This document shows positions 44,370-58,073 of a DNA stretch of 64,000 bases, piece by piece. The notes below the pieces were generated by a model. The model searched no databases. It was not told the origin of the DNA and saw only the letters and a program-made list of their open reading frames with translations. Position 1 is the stretch's first letter; every line of letters begins with the position of its first letter. A program made the translations under genes and the position numbers. Origin of the DNA: Austropuccinia psidii (lineage: Eukaryota > Basidiomycota > Pucciniomycetes > Pucciniales > Sphaerophragmiaceae); contig JALGQZ010000003.1 in NCBI GenBank assembly GCA_023105745.1, positions 72,762,696 to 72,826,695 of the forward strand. The letters are read 5' to 3'.

Positions 44370-45370
44370 GTTAATATGGATTTTATTTATCTACGCATTT
44401 TTTGATAATCTCCTTGTAATTTACGTTTGTTTTGCATTCATGCCTACAAAACAAGAATTCGACAATGAAATAATTTGTAGCTTGTTTTGAACATTGTATA
44501 TATAGAAGCACGTTTCACCATATTCTGTATATAATTTTGAAAACATCCACTTTCGGAGGAAGTGTCTTTGCTGAAATAAACTAACATATTCTAATGCTGC
44601 AACAATTTACCTCAACGCGATGAAAGTGTGCAGCGTGTGCTATAAGGCTAGATTTATTGGTTTCGTAAATAGGCGATGAAAAGTCGAATACCACGTTGTC
44701 ATGTACTCAGGTTCTGCCATACTATGCGCAAGACAGAGATCCGACAATATTTGCTCTGCAATTATAGTAATCAAGCTTATCTTGAGCTTTAAAATCTTTA
44801 ACACTCCTATTTATTTGACAAAGGAAATTATTAGATAACAAGTTTTTTTGGACTGATTAAGATTGAAGTCAAAATTTAAAGTTGTTACAATTATTTAAGT
44901 AGTTAGAATTAAATCATTAATTAATAATTGTTAATCAAATTAAAAAAAATGTATAAATAACATTAATAATAAGAAGTAAAAGGGATGATGAAAGAAAAGA
45001 TGAAAGGATTTGAATAAATAAATAAAGTTTTATTTTATTTTATTTAATTCCAACAAAAATTAAATAAATAAAATGTTATGTATGATGAAGAAAAAAAAAG
45101 AAATTGAAGTGAAACATTTTAAGCTTTATATTAAATAATGATAATAGCCCCCCACAAAGTTACTACATACCACGCGCAAAACACCCAACTTTTTTTTGAC
45201 CTAAATGACACAATTAATTTTTGGCATTTTGAAAAAATCACACCTCAAAAGCTGTGGTGTTTTCAATCCCCAAAACCTTGATTTTTTAATACAAAATTCC
45301 ATCTTTACCAAAAAAACAACACTAACCCATCTTCAAAACTCTTTAAGCCTACCAAATTAATTCTTTTATA
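44370..45370. other. Intergenic, no gene seen
   Basis: Presumed 3' UTR and spacer after the LSB5-like gene, then AT-rich DNA. A 64-codon ORF at 44296-44490 overlaps the gene end and is a shadow. Confidence 0.5.
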
Positions 45371-48300
45371 ATGCCAAAGAGCTTACAGCTGAGACAAATT
45401 AATTTGAATTTAAACACAGCCCATTATGCATATTTCATGGAAGGAAAGACTGATTAAGAACTTGAAGAAGTCATTTTAACCCTTGGTTACTTATTTGAAA
45501 AGAAATATCTGAAGCAATGCCAAGTTCACAACCCCTCACATATTTACCAAGCATGTGATTTGGAAAGCTTACCATCTGCAAATGTTAGACAATTATGTCA
45601 AACATCATATTCTAGCTTTCAAGATCTGGTGAATCTTATAAGCCATGATGAAGTATTCAAAACTAATTCCAAGGTCAAGAAATGTGATATCAAAATACAA
45701 TTGGCTGTGGCACTGTGCCACCTAGGTAGGAATGGAACAAGATCTTCCGTTGGTCTTATTAGATCAATCTTTGGAATTGGCCAAGGAACTGTGATACTTT
45801 ATACACAACATATTATATCAGCACTTCTAAATCACAAATCAATATATCTTACATGGCAAGATGCAAATGAATGGGTAGAGCTGTCACAGATAATGCAAGC
45901 TAAGGTAATTCCAGGTTGAATTGAATTTATTGATGGAAGCTTAATTCGATGATCTCAAAAGCCATCCAATGATTCTGAGGTTTACTTTGATAGAAAGCAT
46001 AAGTATGTGAGACCCATTTTTATATTGATTAATAAAGAGCTGATATTTTGGCTTTTATATAGTTACTCAATCTCAATGCAGCTTGTATGTGATGCAAACA
46101 AATGTTTTCACGCATTACACATAGGCCTTCCAGGGTCAGTGCATGACTCAAGAGTAAATCAACATATGAATATTTGTCAAATGCAGGAGCTATTTTTCTC
46201 AGAAAATCAATAATTACTTGCTGATTCAGAATACTCAAGCTTCAAATTTATAATTCCTGCTTATAAAGGAAAATTTTACACAGGAATTGAATGATAATTT
46301 TTTTTTAATTATTTCCTAGCCCAATCACCTGTGTGTATGGAGAATGTGTAAGGTTTGTCTATGAAACTACTGATAATAGTAGAAATATCAAGAGTACTAT
46401 GACTATCCTCAGTAGAAAAATATAATAGAATAGAATATTATAACCACAAATATATATAATTATTGAAAATAATTATATTAAAAAAAAGAACTTCAATTAT
46501 TATTAAATGATTTAATAATTATAAAAATCTTAATAATCATAATAAATTATAATTATTCTATTATTGTTATAGTCACTGACAATTATAACAATAAGAAGTG
46601 TAAAGCTCTTAATGAGACAATTACATGTGGAAAATATGAATATTTAACCACTTATAAATAATATAAATATTATTTATAAAATAATTTATCATACACACTG
46701 TGCAGAAAAAAAGCTTATAGAAAAATTTTATATAAAAAAACTAATAATAGATAAAGAAATTTAGAACTTCAGAGAAAAACTTACTTATAATATATGTTTA
46801 ACACAACAAGTTAAATACAACAGTTATTATTATAAATAATTATTATAAGTTAAAAACATGCCAAAAAATAAATATCTTAAAGATAAAACAACTTTTCATA
46901 ATAAAAATATGATTTAAAGAGTTTTTAAGAGGAATTGATGGATTTTGAAAGATATTTAAGATGATAATTTCATAAAATAAAATATATTATTGGTAATTAC
47001 AAAAATAATCTGAATTCTATGATTTCAATTATTTAATTTAAGATTAATCAAGAATAACATAAATTAATAATCATTTTAATAATAAAATTTTATATGTAAT
47101 AAAACTTTACCTGTTTAAATGTCTAATATAATTGGATTGATAATGATTGATGGACAAGAACAGTGATGAATAGACTCCTTTTATGTCTTCAGAGAAGCTC
47201 TCATGATTCACAATGGATCTAGAGGGTGTTCTCAGGTCAAACCATGCTTAAAAAAAAGGTTCTTAAATTAAGGTAACTTATTTCTAATTCTAATTTAAAG
47301 CTACCAGTGTTATTCTTAACTCCAAGTAATTTGAATCCTCATTTGGGTTAATTATTTTAAGTTTTAATATAGGATAAGTTTATTTATATTAAATTTTATC
47401 ACATGAAAAACTTAAAAATAGAGTTTCAAGCAAAAATCTCCTAAACTCAATTTTTAATTAATTTTTAAAGAAATCTTAATTTTCTTTAAGTATAATTAAA
47501 AAAAGTAAATTTCCAGGTTAATTACCACTGAAACCTTCTAATAAAAGATACTTAAAATTTAAGATTATATACAGGTAGCATTAATTTGTAAGCTGTGTAA
47601 AAATTTCAGGCAAATCCATTAATAATTGGATTTTTAATGAATCTTTGAAGTTATTACTATTTTTCCACATAAAATAGCAATACACACCAAACCTTAAATT
47701 TTGATAACGTTTTAATTCTTTTAACTTTAAAGTTTTAAGCTTAATTCAGCTTTGAAAGTTCCTAAAACCTTAATCTCAAGCTTGTATATTTGGATTTACC
47801 CTTTGGCAGCTTGAAATTCCTGTCCAAATTGGGATAAAACCAGTTTCAACTTTAAGATTGGATCAAATTCTAATCTTATAGTTTAAATAAGGTTTAAAAT
47901 AATCAAATAAAGGTGTAAAACCTTAATTGAATCCTTGCAGATCCAAAAAGTTGGGTACCCCAGCTCTGTTTGGTCTTTTTCCTTTGTCCCACCTTTTTGC
48001 ATGGATTTTGCCCTTTTATTTATTTAAAGCCATACTATGTCCTTAAACCCTTTTAAATTGAACTCATGCAGGATTTACATACTGTATGGCAAATCCTTAG
48101 CCAATTAAGTAAATATACACAACACCTCAATTTTAACTAAAATTTTGGTATGTTTGCATAAACCTTATGCAACATTCAATTTAAGTTTAAAAATTTAAAA
48201 GATGTTAAAAATAGTTGAAATTGTACTGTGAGACTCTTAAATCTTCTAATAACATAAGAAATAATCATTTTTGGGCATAACACCCTATGGGTGTACCATA

Positions 48301-48775
48301 GGTTATTGTTGGTGTTGAATCCAAAGATGACATACTAATTATAACTTTGTTTATCCAAAAAAGGTTATTGTTATTTTTTGTTATTTTTATTTTAAATTCA
48401 ATTGAAAAGTCTGTTGAAGACTAAGTCAACTGTATATAAAGCTATTTGTGGCCTTATGGGTATGTCTTACATACCTCACAGGTTCACAAAATGCAATAGG
48501 AATACTCAAAGGTCACTGGTAATCATTGCAGCAATTGAAATTTCAAATGAAGAATGGAGAAGATGTTAAAGGTTTTGTTTATTGAGTAATCAGCTGTGTA
48601 ATATTACATAATCTCCTAGCAAAAATTGATGATCAATGGTTTGAATTATATGACAATAATTACCCACCCAAGCTTCAAGTAATACAGGAAATACATGAAA
48701 ATGGTTCTGCAGAAAATATATGTGAAAAGATGAGAGAAATTACATTAAGTTGGTATAATAATTTGTGATTTTGAT
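45371..48775 (+). pseudogene. Harbinger (PIF/DDE_Tnp_4) transposase, split by a solo LTR
   Basis: Left part 45371-46346, right part 48494-48775, with solo LTR S2 between. One frame carries the N-terminal helical region (RNGTRSSVGLIRSIFGIGQGT), catalytic blocks FIDGSLIR, VCDANKCF..PGSVHDSRV and LADSEYSS, and after the insertion MENAIGILKGHW and CVILHNLLAKIDDQWFE. A 60-nt GTATGT..TATAG intron at 46003-46062 restores RKHNYSISMQLVCDAN. Stops at 45455, 45917 and 45950 plus others after the LTR show it is dead. These transposases cut and paste DNA through a DDE active site. No terminal inverted repeats or partner Myb-like gene were found. Confidence 0.85.
46347..48488 (-). mobile_element. Solo LTR, family S, copy 2
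   Basis: 2142 bp, plus-strand TGTAAGGTTTGTCTATGAAAC to GGTTCACA, flanked by GAATG (46342-46346) and AAATG (48489-48493), a 4/5 match. Removing it together with one flank rejoins the Harbinger transposase frame, which confirms both ends. Confidence 0.85.
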
Positions 48776-49979
48776 ATATTTTATCATAAAAAAGTTTGAA
48801 AAAACAAAAATAAAGCAAAATCATTTTTGATCAGATAGCAATTTTCATTTCCAACCTACTCTCATTAATCCGATTTCTTTGATATAAATTTAGATTTTAT
48901 TATTTATAAGAAAAAAAATAGAATGATTCAATTTGGTGGCTATGATAATTTTGTTTCTATATAAATAACAGTGAATGGATTGTTCATAGCTTCACAAATA
49001 AAATGTAAATAACAAAGTTTTTTTGAAAAAATCCATTACTAAATAATCTTTGAATACTTCTATTTCTAGAGAAATTGCTAATGAATTCAAAGAAATTTTC
49101 TACTGTTAACAAAAAATTTCCTTCTTACTCACCAAATTAACTTTTTTTCAAATTATAATACATTTCATTTGGAAAGAATAAGTGGTTGCTAAAGGTTTTT
49201 TATATTCTTTTTTTAATAAGAAAACAGACAATTGAAAACATATTTCCAATATCAAAAGAATTCAAAAGTAAGAAAATTAAATAATTTTCCTTTTCATTGT
49301 AAAAGCTCTGAGAGGTGAGTAGGCTAACACTTTTGTTAGTCTTTTTATTTTGCTTTTGCAAATAAAAATTGCAAACAACTTGGAACAGATGTTTTCAAGG
49401 TATTCTCATCTTTTTTTTATGAATTCACCAAGAAAATAGTGAAATTTGATTAATTAAAGTTTTTTAAAATAAAATTGGTTATTCATTTTTCAAAGAGTTA
49501 AATATCTCAAACAAAAACTCAGTAACAAAAGTGGTAATTACTCTTTTCATCATAAAACAGTAATATTTTAAGACTACTCATTATTCAAGATATGTAAGAT
49601 CTATTAATTTCCACCCAAATGATCTCAGTGAGTAATATTTTCAGACTACTCCCTATTAAACAAAGAACTAATTAATTTGCATTTCATTTTATTGGTATTG
49701 TTTTGAATTTTCATTTTTGGAGCAAGAAATTTTGAATATCTTTCAAAATATCCTTTATTTTAATTGAATTCAAGGAGAATTTCCACAATTAAGTGATTCT
49801 TTTAGTCTACCCTTTGTTAAAAAAACATGAAATATTTGATTTTCATTTCACACTCATTTTTTGGTTAATTTAAATTCATTTATTGGTCAAATTATTTTGA
49901 AATGTTGAGTTTGTTTCAACGAAAATAAGCAAAAACTTAAAGTCTATTTGAATTCTTCTTCTACTTAAATATAAATCAA
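48776..49979. other. AT-rich DNA, no gene seen
   Basis: Homopolymer-rich sequence leading into the tandem array; possible very degenerate copies of its unit. Confidence 0.4.
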
Positions 49980-51830
49980 AATATATAAGATAACTAAATT
50001 TCTTTTGTTACTAATTTTTGTAGATCTAATTTTATTCTATCCAACTCAAATATTTTTGAGTTGAATTTTATTAAATATTTAAAAAACAAGTGAGTGATTA
50101 TTACTATCTATTTAAGAAACATATGATTATATTTCACTTATTATAGTATTCTAATTTATTTTCAGAAAATGAGGCTTTGATCAATATAAAACCTTTTTAC
50201 AATAAAGGATTGATAAAACTATATTTTTTCAAAAAATAGTATTCATTGATCTAATTATTTTTTGAAAAAGAAAATTCTAAATATAATAGAAAATCACTGA
50301 ATTCTTTTTATTACTAATTCCTGTAGATATGAAGATACTTTTTAAAAAAAATTCTCATTGTTGACTCTATTTTAAAATTGGTTTCATTTGAATATCAATC
50401 ATTGAAAAAGAATGTGAGTTTTAATTATCATCTGTGTAAAGATAAACTATTTTATTTTATTTTACTATTGATTTATATTCATCCATCTTTTTTAAAAAAT
50501 ACTTTTAGTCAATAAGATTTCTCTTTGAAAAGAAACATTCATAAATCTAATTATTTTTGGGAAAATTCCTTTTTGAATAAAATAGAAAGTAACTTCCTTA
50601 TTTTAATACTAATTTCTGTAGATACTATCCTATTTTCTTGAAAAATCTGATTTTTAATTCTATTTTTAAAGTTGTTTCATTTCAATATAAATGATTTAAA
50701 AAGAATGTAAGTGTTGATTATCATCTGTTCAAAAATAAACTATTTTATTTTATTTTAATATTGATCTATATTCAGCAATCTTTTTTTAAAAGAGACCTTT
50801 GATTGATCAGATTTCTCTTTTAAAAGAAATATTGATTGATCTAATTGTTTTTTGAAAAAGTCCATTTTTAATAAAATAGAAATTGAATGACTCATTTTTA
50901 CTACTAATTTCTATAGATAATATCATATTTCTTTAAAGAAAGTCTCATAATTAATTCTATTTTGAAAGTTTATTTGACTTCTATATCAATCATTGAAAAA
51001 AGTGTCAGTTTTAATTACTATCTATTTGAAAAATTAAGTAATTTTTGATTTGGCTAATAAAATATATTAATAAATAGTTCTTTTTTTAAAAAAATTCTTG
51101 ATCAATCTGATTTTTTTTTAAAGAAAATATTGATTAATTTAATCATTTTTTAGAAAAACAAACTTTGATCAATCTAATAGCGTTTTAAAAAAAGGATTGA
51201 TAAAACTATAATTTTCAAAAAATAGTATTGATATATTTAATTGTTTTTCAAGAATATTAAAAAATCCAAATACTTAAATATGTAGAATAATTCCAAATAA
51301 AATCGAAAATAACTGAATTATTTCTATTACTACTTCCTGGAGATCTAATTATATTTTTTTTCGTTCTGATTTTTAATTAGATATTATTTCAATATAAATA
51401 ATTAAATAACAGGTGAGTGTTGATTAATATATATTTCAAAAAAGAATAATAATCTGCTTTTGAATATAATAATTGAATTAATCTCACATCATTCTTTTTA
51501 AAAGGGGAATTAATTGATAAGCTTTCTTTTTTAAATAGAATTGATCTGCTTCTTTTTTTTGAAAAAAGGTTTGGTCAAACTCCTTTTTTTTGACAGAGAA
51601 TATTGATTGATGTAGTTATTTGTTTGAAATTATTACTCAATCCAAATATTTCACTATACAAACCAATCTTAAATCAAACAAAAAATTACTGAATTTTCTT
51701 AATTACTAATTTTTTAGACTCAATTTTATTTTATTCTTAAAAAATATCTTTAATTCTATTTTTAAATTGGATTTCATTTCAATATAAATTATAAAAAAAT
51801 AATGGGGAGAAAGAAGAGCAACCATCATGA
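49980..51830. repeat. Degenerate tandem array of about 300-bp AT-rich units
   Basis: The anchor TTACTAATTYCTGTAGAT recurs near 50008, 50311, 50606, 50901, 51327 and 51702 (spacings about 303, 295, 295, 426, 375). Each unit also has TTTCATTTCAATATAAAT-like, ATTGATCTAATTNTTTTTGA-like and TTTTATTTTATT-like blocks in the same order. No coding capacity. Confidence 0.7.
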
Positions 51831-52029
51831 CCAGTTGATTATTTTTCTTCTTTTTAGTCAAGAAATATAGCTGACATATTTTATTTTTTACATTTTTATT
51901 AATGTTTTTTGTGGAAATCTCTGACTGGTGAATTCAGTGAATTAATTTCTAAACCAATGTTTTACATTGGGATATCAGCCATTTGCCAGAGATTTATCAA
52001 ACTCATTCCTCAATAATTCATTCAGATAG

Positions 52030-52990
52030 AATCAAAAAAAAAACACCAGGGCAAATCTCGCATCAATCATTGGTGATTGACTTCACGTCGCACCATGGTC
52101 AGTATAAAATCTTGCTTCAGTCACATTAGTGTCACTTTATAGTCACTGGATTTAGTGGGGCATGTCACATCTGCGTCAAGACAATGTCAATCATCACATG
52201 TGTCACATGAGAATGTCACTCAAAGCCCAAAAACATTTCCACACTATTTGCAATGTTTGGGTAATTACACCTCATGGTGCTATTCAGCAGTCTGGAATGC
52301 TCATATTATTTGTGCATGAGAAGACTTATGCCCCACCGCCTGGTCATCTCACCCCTTTACCATGCCTACTCTCACGCTTGAATGGGCTTCCGCATCCCTG
52401 CCCAATCCTCTCCAACGCTTAGCATGCTTATGCGCCTGCCCCTGCTCCAGATGAGACTCCGACACTGCCCCCCCATCTCCGCCCTAATGACTCCTTAGGC
52501 TTCTGCCCCCCCGCCTCATCTTCTCCTTGGATTACAATCTTTACGCTGCTGCGGGGCCCTCAAGTTATGCCTCCGACACGGCCCTCACCCCCCTTACCAT
52601 CCTTATGCTCATGGAGTGCCTTCCCAACATGCCTCCAATGCCGCTTACCATCCTTACACTCGCAGTGCCCTCCCAAAATGCCTCTGACACTGCTTACTAT
52701 CCTTATGCTCACAGTGCCCTCCCAACATGCCTCTGACGCTGCTTATCTGTGCGTGTGGAAACAGGAGGGTCTTGTGTAATTTTTACCAAACTTTGGATGG
52801 TTGAGGGAGGATCAGGTGGTGAGGAATCTCAGTTGAAGGCACAGGGGAACCAATATTGGTGGATGTCACAGGATTTGGTGTAAGACCAGAGTGTGATGTG
52901 TGCTCAATGTTCGCTTGATTTTCACTTGACGTGAGCTTGACTTTTATCCTGCTTGACATGAAGTCAATCGCCAACTATTGACACGAGCTT
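52030..52990 (+). repeat. Composite repeat R, copy 2
   Basis: AGTATAAAATCTTGCTTCAG, GTCACTGGATTTAGTGGG and TTTGGGTAATTACACCTCA blocks, then a C-rich part with CTTACCATCCTTA words, then GGGTCTTGTGTAATTTTTAC and GTTGAGGGAGGATCAGGTGG as in copy 3. It abuts the start of the glutamate 5-kinase pseudogene. Confidence 0.72.
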
Positions 52991-53413
52991 TGCCCTTGTG
53001 TCAGATCCTATAGACTTGTGGTGACTTGGCCAATGTCAGCTATTAATTGAGCTACCAGCCTTTAACTTTTGGGCGTATTCAGAAATATTTCTTCCTATCC
53101 CTTTCTTGTTTAACAAGAGATCTAGATATCTAAATGCTTCCTCCCCTCTTACCACTTGGCTTAATCATGGTGTCGTTACGATCATCAACAAAAACAATAC
53201 TTTATCAGTTTCCGAAATCAAATTTGGAGATAATGATACTCTCTCTGCCATCACAGCTGCCATGTGCCATGCTGAATTTCTCTTTCTAATGACTGATGTC
53301 AATTGCTTATATACTGAGAACCCTTGCTCAGATAGTCAGAGTGGTTTATCACATTGAAGGTGTTAGAAAAATTGGTGAGAAAATAGTCTTATCACAATAA
53401 TCGGCCTCAAAGT

Positions 53414-55223
53414 CTGTAAGGTGTGGATATTAAACTTTGATTAAAAATCAAGTACTTTTCCTGTCCTCAAAATTTGTATAAGGTGAAAATCAATTAAAAA
53501 TAGTAAGAAATATTATTTTTAAGAGAAAACACGCCAATTTTATTGTTTATAACTTTATTAGTATAAAGCAATAATATTATAAAGATTTATTGTTTTACCA
53601 ACAATAAAAATTTATCCAAAAATACTCCACAAGAGATATTTAAGGTTACAAAAGAAATTTCTTCAAGAGCAATTTCAATTGGAATTAATTGAGCAAAGAA
53701 CTGCAAGAAATTGATTAAAGAACAAAGTATTTAAAAAGAATATTAAAGAGAAAACAGGCCCTAAAGTGACCAGAGTGAATTTGGAAACAAAGTGACAAAG
53801 TTTACAGTGATGAAAGATGCTTTAATTCACTATTGGGGTGGTTCAGGGGTAAAAATGATTATAAGAGTTACAAACAATGATTATAATGATTTTTTCACGT
53901 GGTTTACAAGGTTTAAAATGATTTAAAAAAGGTGGTTGGAATCTTTTATTGATTGGTTTAACAATGTTTAAACTAATTATAAAAGGAAAAGATTCTAACC
54001 TGAAGAGAAAAGTGGGGCAAAGAAGAAATTCTTTTATAGACATCAATTTTCTTACTCCAAAAGTAAAATTTACTCTTGTCAGTCGTGAAAAACAGTCTGA
54101 CAACAGAAAAGCCAATTATGGCATCATTGAACCCTGGTTTAGACCAAAAAGGGCTGGTTTAAGCCATTTTTAGCCATTTTAGACCCTTAAATCAGCCATT
54201 ACTATAGCAATACCTGGTCTAGAGCCTTAAAAACACGTCATAATGTGTGTAATAGACGTAGAAACCAGTTAAAGCTGTTTTTACTATGATTGTTTTATCT
54301 TAAGTGTAGTTTTACCCTCTTGGCAACAGCTAAAACTACCCCAGTTGGTATCAAAACCTCATAATCAATTGAGTCCACAGACCCTGTAACTCAATTCCAG
54401 GCCAAAAAAGATGAACTTTAGCGTGAATTTTGACACCACAAACCTGTCAGCAAGTATTTTGGGGGTCTAGCTCCCCCTTAGAGCTGGAGTTCCTTTCCCC
54501 CCCAAATTTATTTTTCCTTTAATTCCTCATCATGTATTATACTTATAATTTACATATGTGATTCAATTGAGTTTTACAGTTCAATACAGTAATAATTGAT
54601 ACCTCATATGTAAATTAAAGTTCACTTATGTAATACATGTGTACATTTTGACATTTCAATTGAATTCAATTGAAAATACTTTAATTCCTCATAGCTTCTA
54701 AAATATACACAACACCTCAATTTTAACACAAATTTTGGTGATAAACACTACATGTGATGTGAATTAAATTAAAATTTGAGGATTTTAAATTTTCATACAG
54801 AAAATGCTAAAAACTCAATTTAAGCTTATTTAGAGTTGAGTTACAAACTTTTCACTCAGAGGTGACCCCACTTGATTTTTTATGAGGAATCCAATGGTGA
54901 AAAAATATTTATATGTTTATTTATTGGATAAAAAGTTATAATAATTTTTATTTAACTTTTTTCCAAATTTATTAATTTTTTTACAATTTTGTTGAAAATT
55001 CATTTTTACTTAATTTTTTCAAGTATAAATGTAATTTTATAATTTCAAAATTTAATGTAATTTTATTTTTAAATTGTAATTAAAATTTTAATTTTGAATA
55101 TAATTTTATACTTATACTTTGATTTTTATTTTAATAATATAAATAAATTTATTTATTTATATTTATATGTTCATTTTGTATTTGTGGTCTTTTGGGTATA
55201 TGAAATTACCTCTAAGGCTCAAA
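53414..55223 (-). mobile_element. Solo LTR, family S, copy 3
   Basis: 1810 bp, plus-strand TGTAAGGTGTGGATATTAAAC to AGGCTCAAA, flanked by perfect AAGTC duplication (53409-53413, 55224-55228). TATA-like TCTATAAAAG on the minus strand at 54031-54040. Its outer CA has decayed to AA. Confidence 0.82.
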
Positions 55224-55539
55224 AAGTCCAAACCAACATTTTTTCATTCCAACCAAGTCTACAGTTTCAACTGCTACACTTGGTTCTTCTTTAGGAACAG
55301 GTGGAATGGAAACAAAACACATTGCAGCCAAACTGGCTACCATTGCTGGTGTCTCAACAGTCATCTGAAATGCCACAAAAACACAGGTTATTACCTCCAT
55401 AATGACCAAGATTGGCACTCTACACTCATCAATTAGCGGAATTACTGGGAACACCTCAGCCAAATACTTCTCCACTAGCATGTGAAACCAAGCCATTATA
55501 TACTGTCTTTCTTACACAAAACACCCCTCTCACAAGTCG

Positions 55540-57448
55540 TGTAAGATGTGACTATGAAACTGATGATAATATTACTATTAATCAACAGTACTATGTCTGT
55601 TCTTATGAAATATAATAATAAAATATTATTATAACCACAATTAAATAATTAAAAATTATTTCTTCCACGTGTTAAGCACTACTAGTGATTTTAACAGTGA
55701 GCAAGTGATTGTCTACAAGAAGAATTTAATAATAAAAACTTCTTTTATTAAAATAATAAATTATTTTAATATATAATTATCTTTTGCAAGAATAATTATA
55801 AAGCTAATCCTTGAAGAAAACTATTACTAGAGAAAAACTTTAAGAATTAAAGATAAATGACTCACTAATACTCCAAAGAACTTATTGATAGATAAAAGTA
55901 GAGAAATGTGATGTAGAATTGTGGATTTAAGAGATCAAAATGATTTATAGCAGGATTACAACAATATATAGTTGGATTCTATGATTTCACGTCTTTCTGA
56001 TTGATTCTGAAAGATTTAAAACACTTAAGAATAGCTTAACTAATACTTACTTTTTGATAACAATGATATAAAATGATAATAAGATGATGATACGGAAAAA
56101 ACAGCAAGAGAAGGCCTCTTTTAAGTCAACAACAGCTCACAGAGGCGTGCCGTGGAGCAAACTGAAAAACCAGTGAGTGAGAAAGCATTAAACTCTTTTT
56201 GGATTAGTGCTTACATCATCTGTTGTCACGTGAATTTATCATAATTGCTTAATTGATGCTTTTACGTGACTACCAACCCCAATATGGTTAAGAATAAAAG
56301 GAGTAACATTTGTAAATCTTCTTTTATTTCAAATTAATCATTAATTTCCCAAAGTTATCAATGTTATTGACAATTTCATCACAGGTTGTATTTACTGTGA
56401 ATTTTTGAAGATTCAGTGTTTCACATAGAATAACCAAAAATGGACTGTACGTAAAACTTTTAATTTTACTAGTAAAACTGTAATTCCTTTTGGTTGTACC
56501 ATAGATAGTACAGTTCTCAATTGGTCCTGAAATTTTCAGAAAGATTTATTAAGAATTGTATTTTTAATGAATTTTTGAAGTTTTTACCTCATTTCTACGT
56601 AGAATTGCAAATATCAGTGTTTGACTGGTTGCTATGAGGTAAATCAATGGATAAAAGTCCAAAAAGGGTTTTAATTACTCTTTTTGGGTTTATCTATTGA
56701 AAGTCATTAATAATTGACGTGGTTACAGGAGCCTAAGTAGCTTTTTACCTCCTTGGCACGTCAAAATAGCTGGTTATTTGCTATTTTCTTAAGATTTACA
56801 GTAGTTGTGACATGGTAACCAAGTTCCCAAAAGGTTTTGGTTTACCAATTAGTCTAATATCAGCCATGTATCCAAGCTTTAGAGCTGTCCACGCCTCTAA
56901 GGCCTCAGAAGTTGGGTACCCTGGCTCTCTTTGATGTCTTTTGTCCCCCTTACTTATTTTTCACGTCAAAATAGAAATTTAAGCTTAAAGTGAGATATCC
57001 ACTATGGGTGTACCAAAAGTGCATGTAAGAATACCATAATATTAAGTGCTCAAAACATGTATAACACTATTCTTAGTGTATATGTAACATGGGATTTCTC
57101 ACTTTCCCATTATTTTGGCGTAAAATCAAGAAAAACAAAACTTTTCACAGATCTTTTATGTGGTATTAATGATGTGGTATTGAAGTATTTTCCATATTAC
57201 CACCTCAAAGAGTTAATTTGAGCTTATTCACTCTATGGAGCTACCCTAGGTGAATTTTTGTGTAAAACCCAAATCTGGCCTTAAATCCATGGATTTACTT
57301 ACTCAATAAAAAGTTATTCATCTTTTCTGAAATCAAAAATGATGAATTTTGAATATATGCATGATTTATGAGTTATGTATAATTCAAAATTTCTTTTTAA
57401 GATAATTGTGGCCTATTTGGGTATGTAAAATATACCTCAAGGCTCATA
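55540..57448 (-). mobile_element. Solo LTR, family S, copy 4
   Basis: 1909 bp, plus-strand TGTAAGATGTGACTATGAAAC to AGGCTCATA, flanked by perfect AGTCG duplication (55535-55539, 57449-57453). It sits within the glutamate 5-kinase pseudogene just before the PUA part. Confidence 0.85.
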
Positions 57449-58073
57449 AGTCGCAAGTGTTGGGTTGCACATGGCTTGGTGGGCATCAACAAAGGGGAAT
57501 ATGGAGCAATAAGTCATGAATAAATTGGTGACAGATTGCTTCCAGCTGGTGTTGTCCAAGTTTGTGGAACGTTTGCTGTGGGAAAAGCAGTGACTATAAT
57601 TGTTCCTCAAGCTTATCTGAATACAGACCTTGAATCGCATGACTGAAAGAATGATGAACCCAGTGGTTCTCTTTCAGCTCAGATTGCCATGACAAATGAA
57701 CCTGTAGGTGGCAAAGTAGAATTAGGCAGGGGGTTGGTCAATTAAAATTCCTCTGACATGGACAAGCTTAAGGGTTGACAAAGGTAAGAGAACCTTTTAT
57801 TGCCATTTCTCCTTGTGGTATTTTGAAATTGCATGAGAATCTGATCTTTATTACCTCTCCTGTTTTCCTGATTTTGAAATAAAAAAATCCCAAATTTAAT
57901 CTGATGATATATTGATTAGCTTGGAAATACAGGTACTACTAGGGCATATTGAATCTGAGCATGTGGTCGAGTCAATTGTGTTATTTAAGCCTAGCTCATC
58001 ATCTCAGACTTCATTGTCTTTGTCAAGCCTCAATTTGGAGTCTCAGACTGATTTGAAACCTGTCAATTTTTGA

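Larger units (their letters stand above)
53080..58073 (+). pseudogene. Glutamate 5-kinase pseudogene broken by two solo LTRs
   Basis: Segments 53080-53413, 55224-55539, 57449-57783 and 57933-58073. The first has the amino-acid kinase core [35 protein letters not shown] and [16 protein letters not shown]. The second has LGSSLGTGGMETKHIAAKLA followed by TIAGVSTVI. The third has the PUA-domain part GEYGAISHE, DRLLPAGVVQVCGTFAVGKA and VELGRGLVN. The fourth has LLGHIESEHVVES. A GT..AG intron (57784-57932) remains, so it is a decayed gene copy rather than a processed one. Glutamate 5-kinase starts proline synthesis by phosphorylating glutamate. The N-terminal quarter is missing (repeat R copy 2 abuts), several in-frame stops occur (TGA 55366, TAA 57521), and S-family LTRs interrupt it twice. 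A functional copy must exist elsewhere. Confidence 0.85.

Noticed and set aside
54420..54500. Possible extra solo LTR end inside copy 3
   Set aside because: Similarity was limited to short AT-rich words, and copy 3 already has matching ends and duplication.
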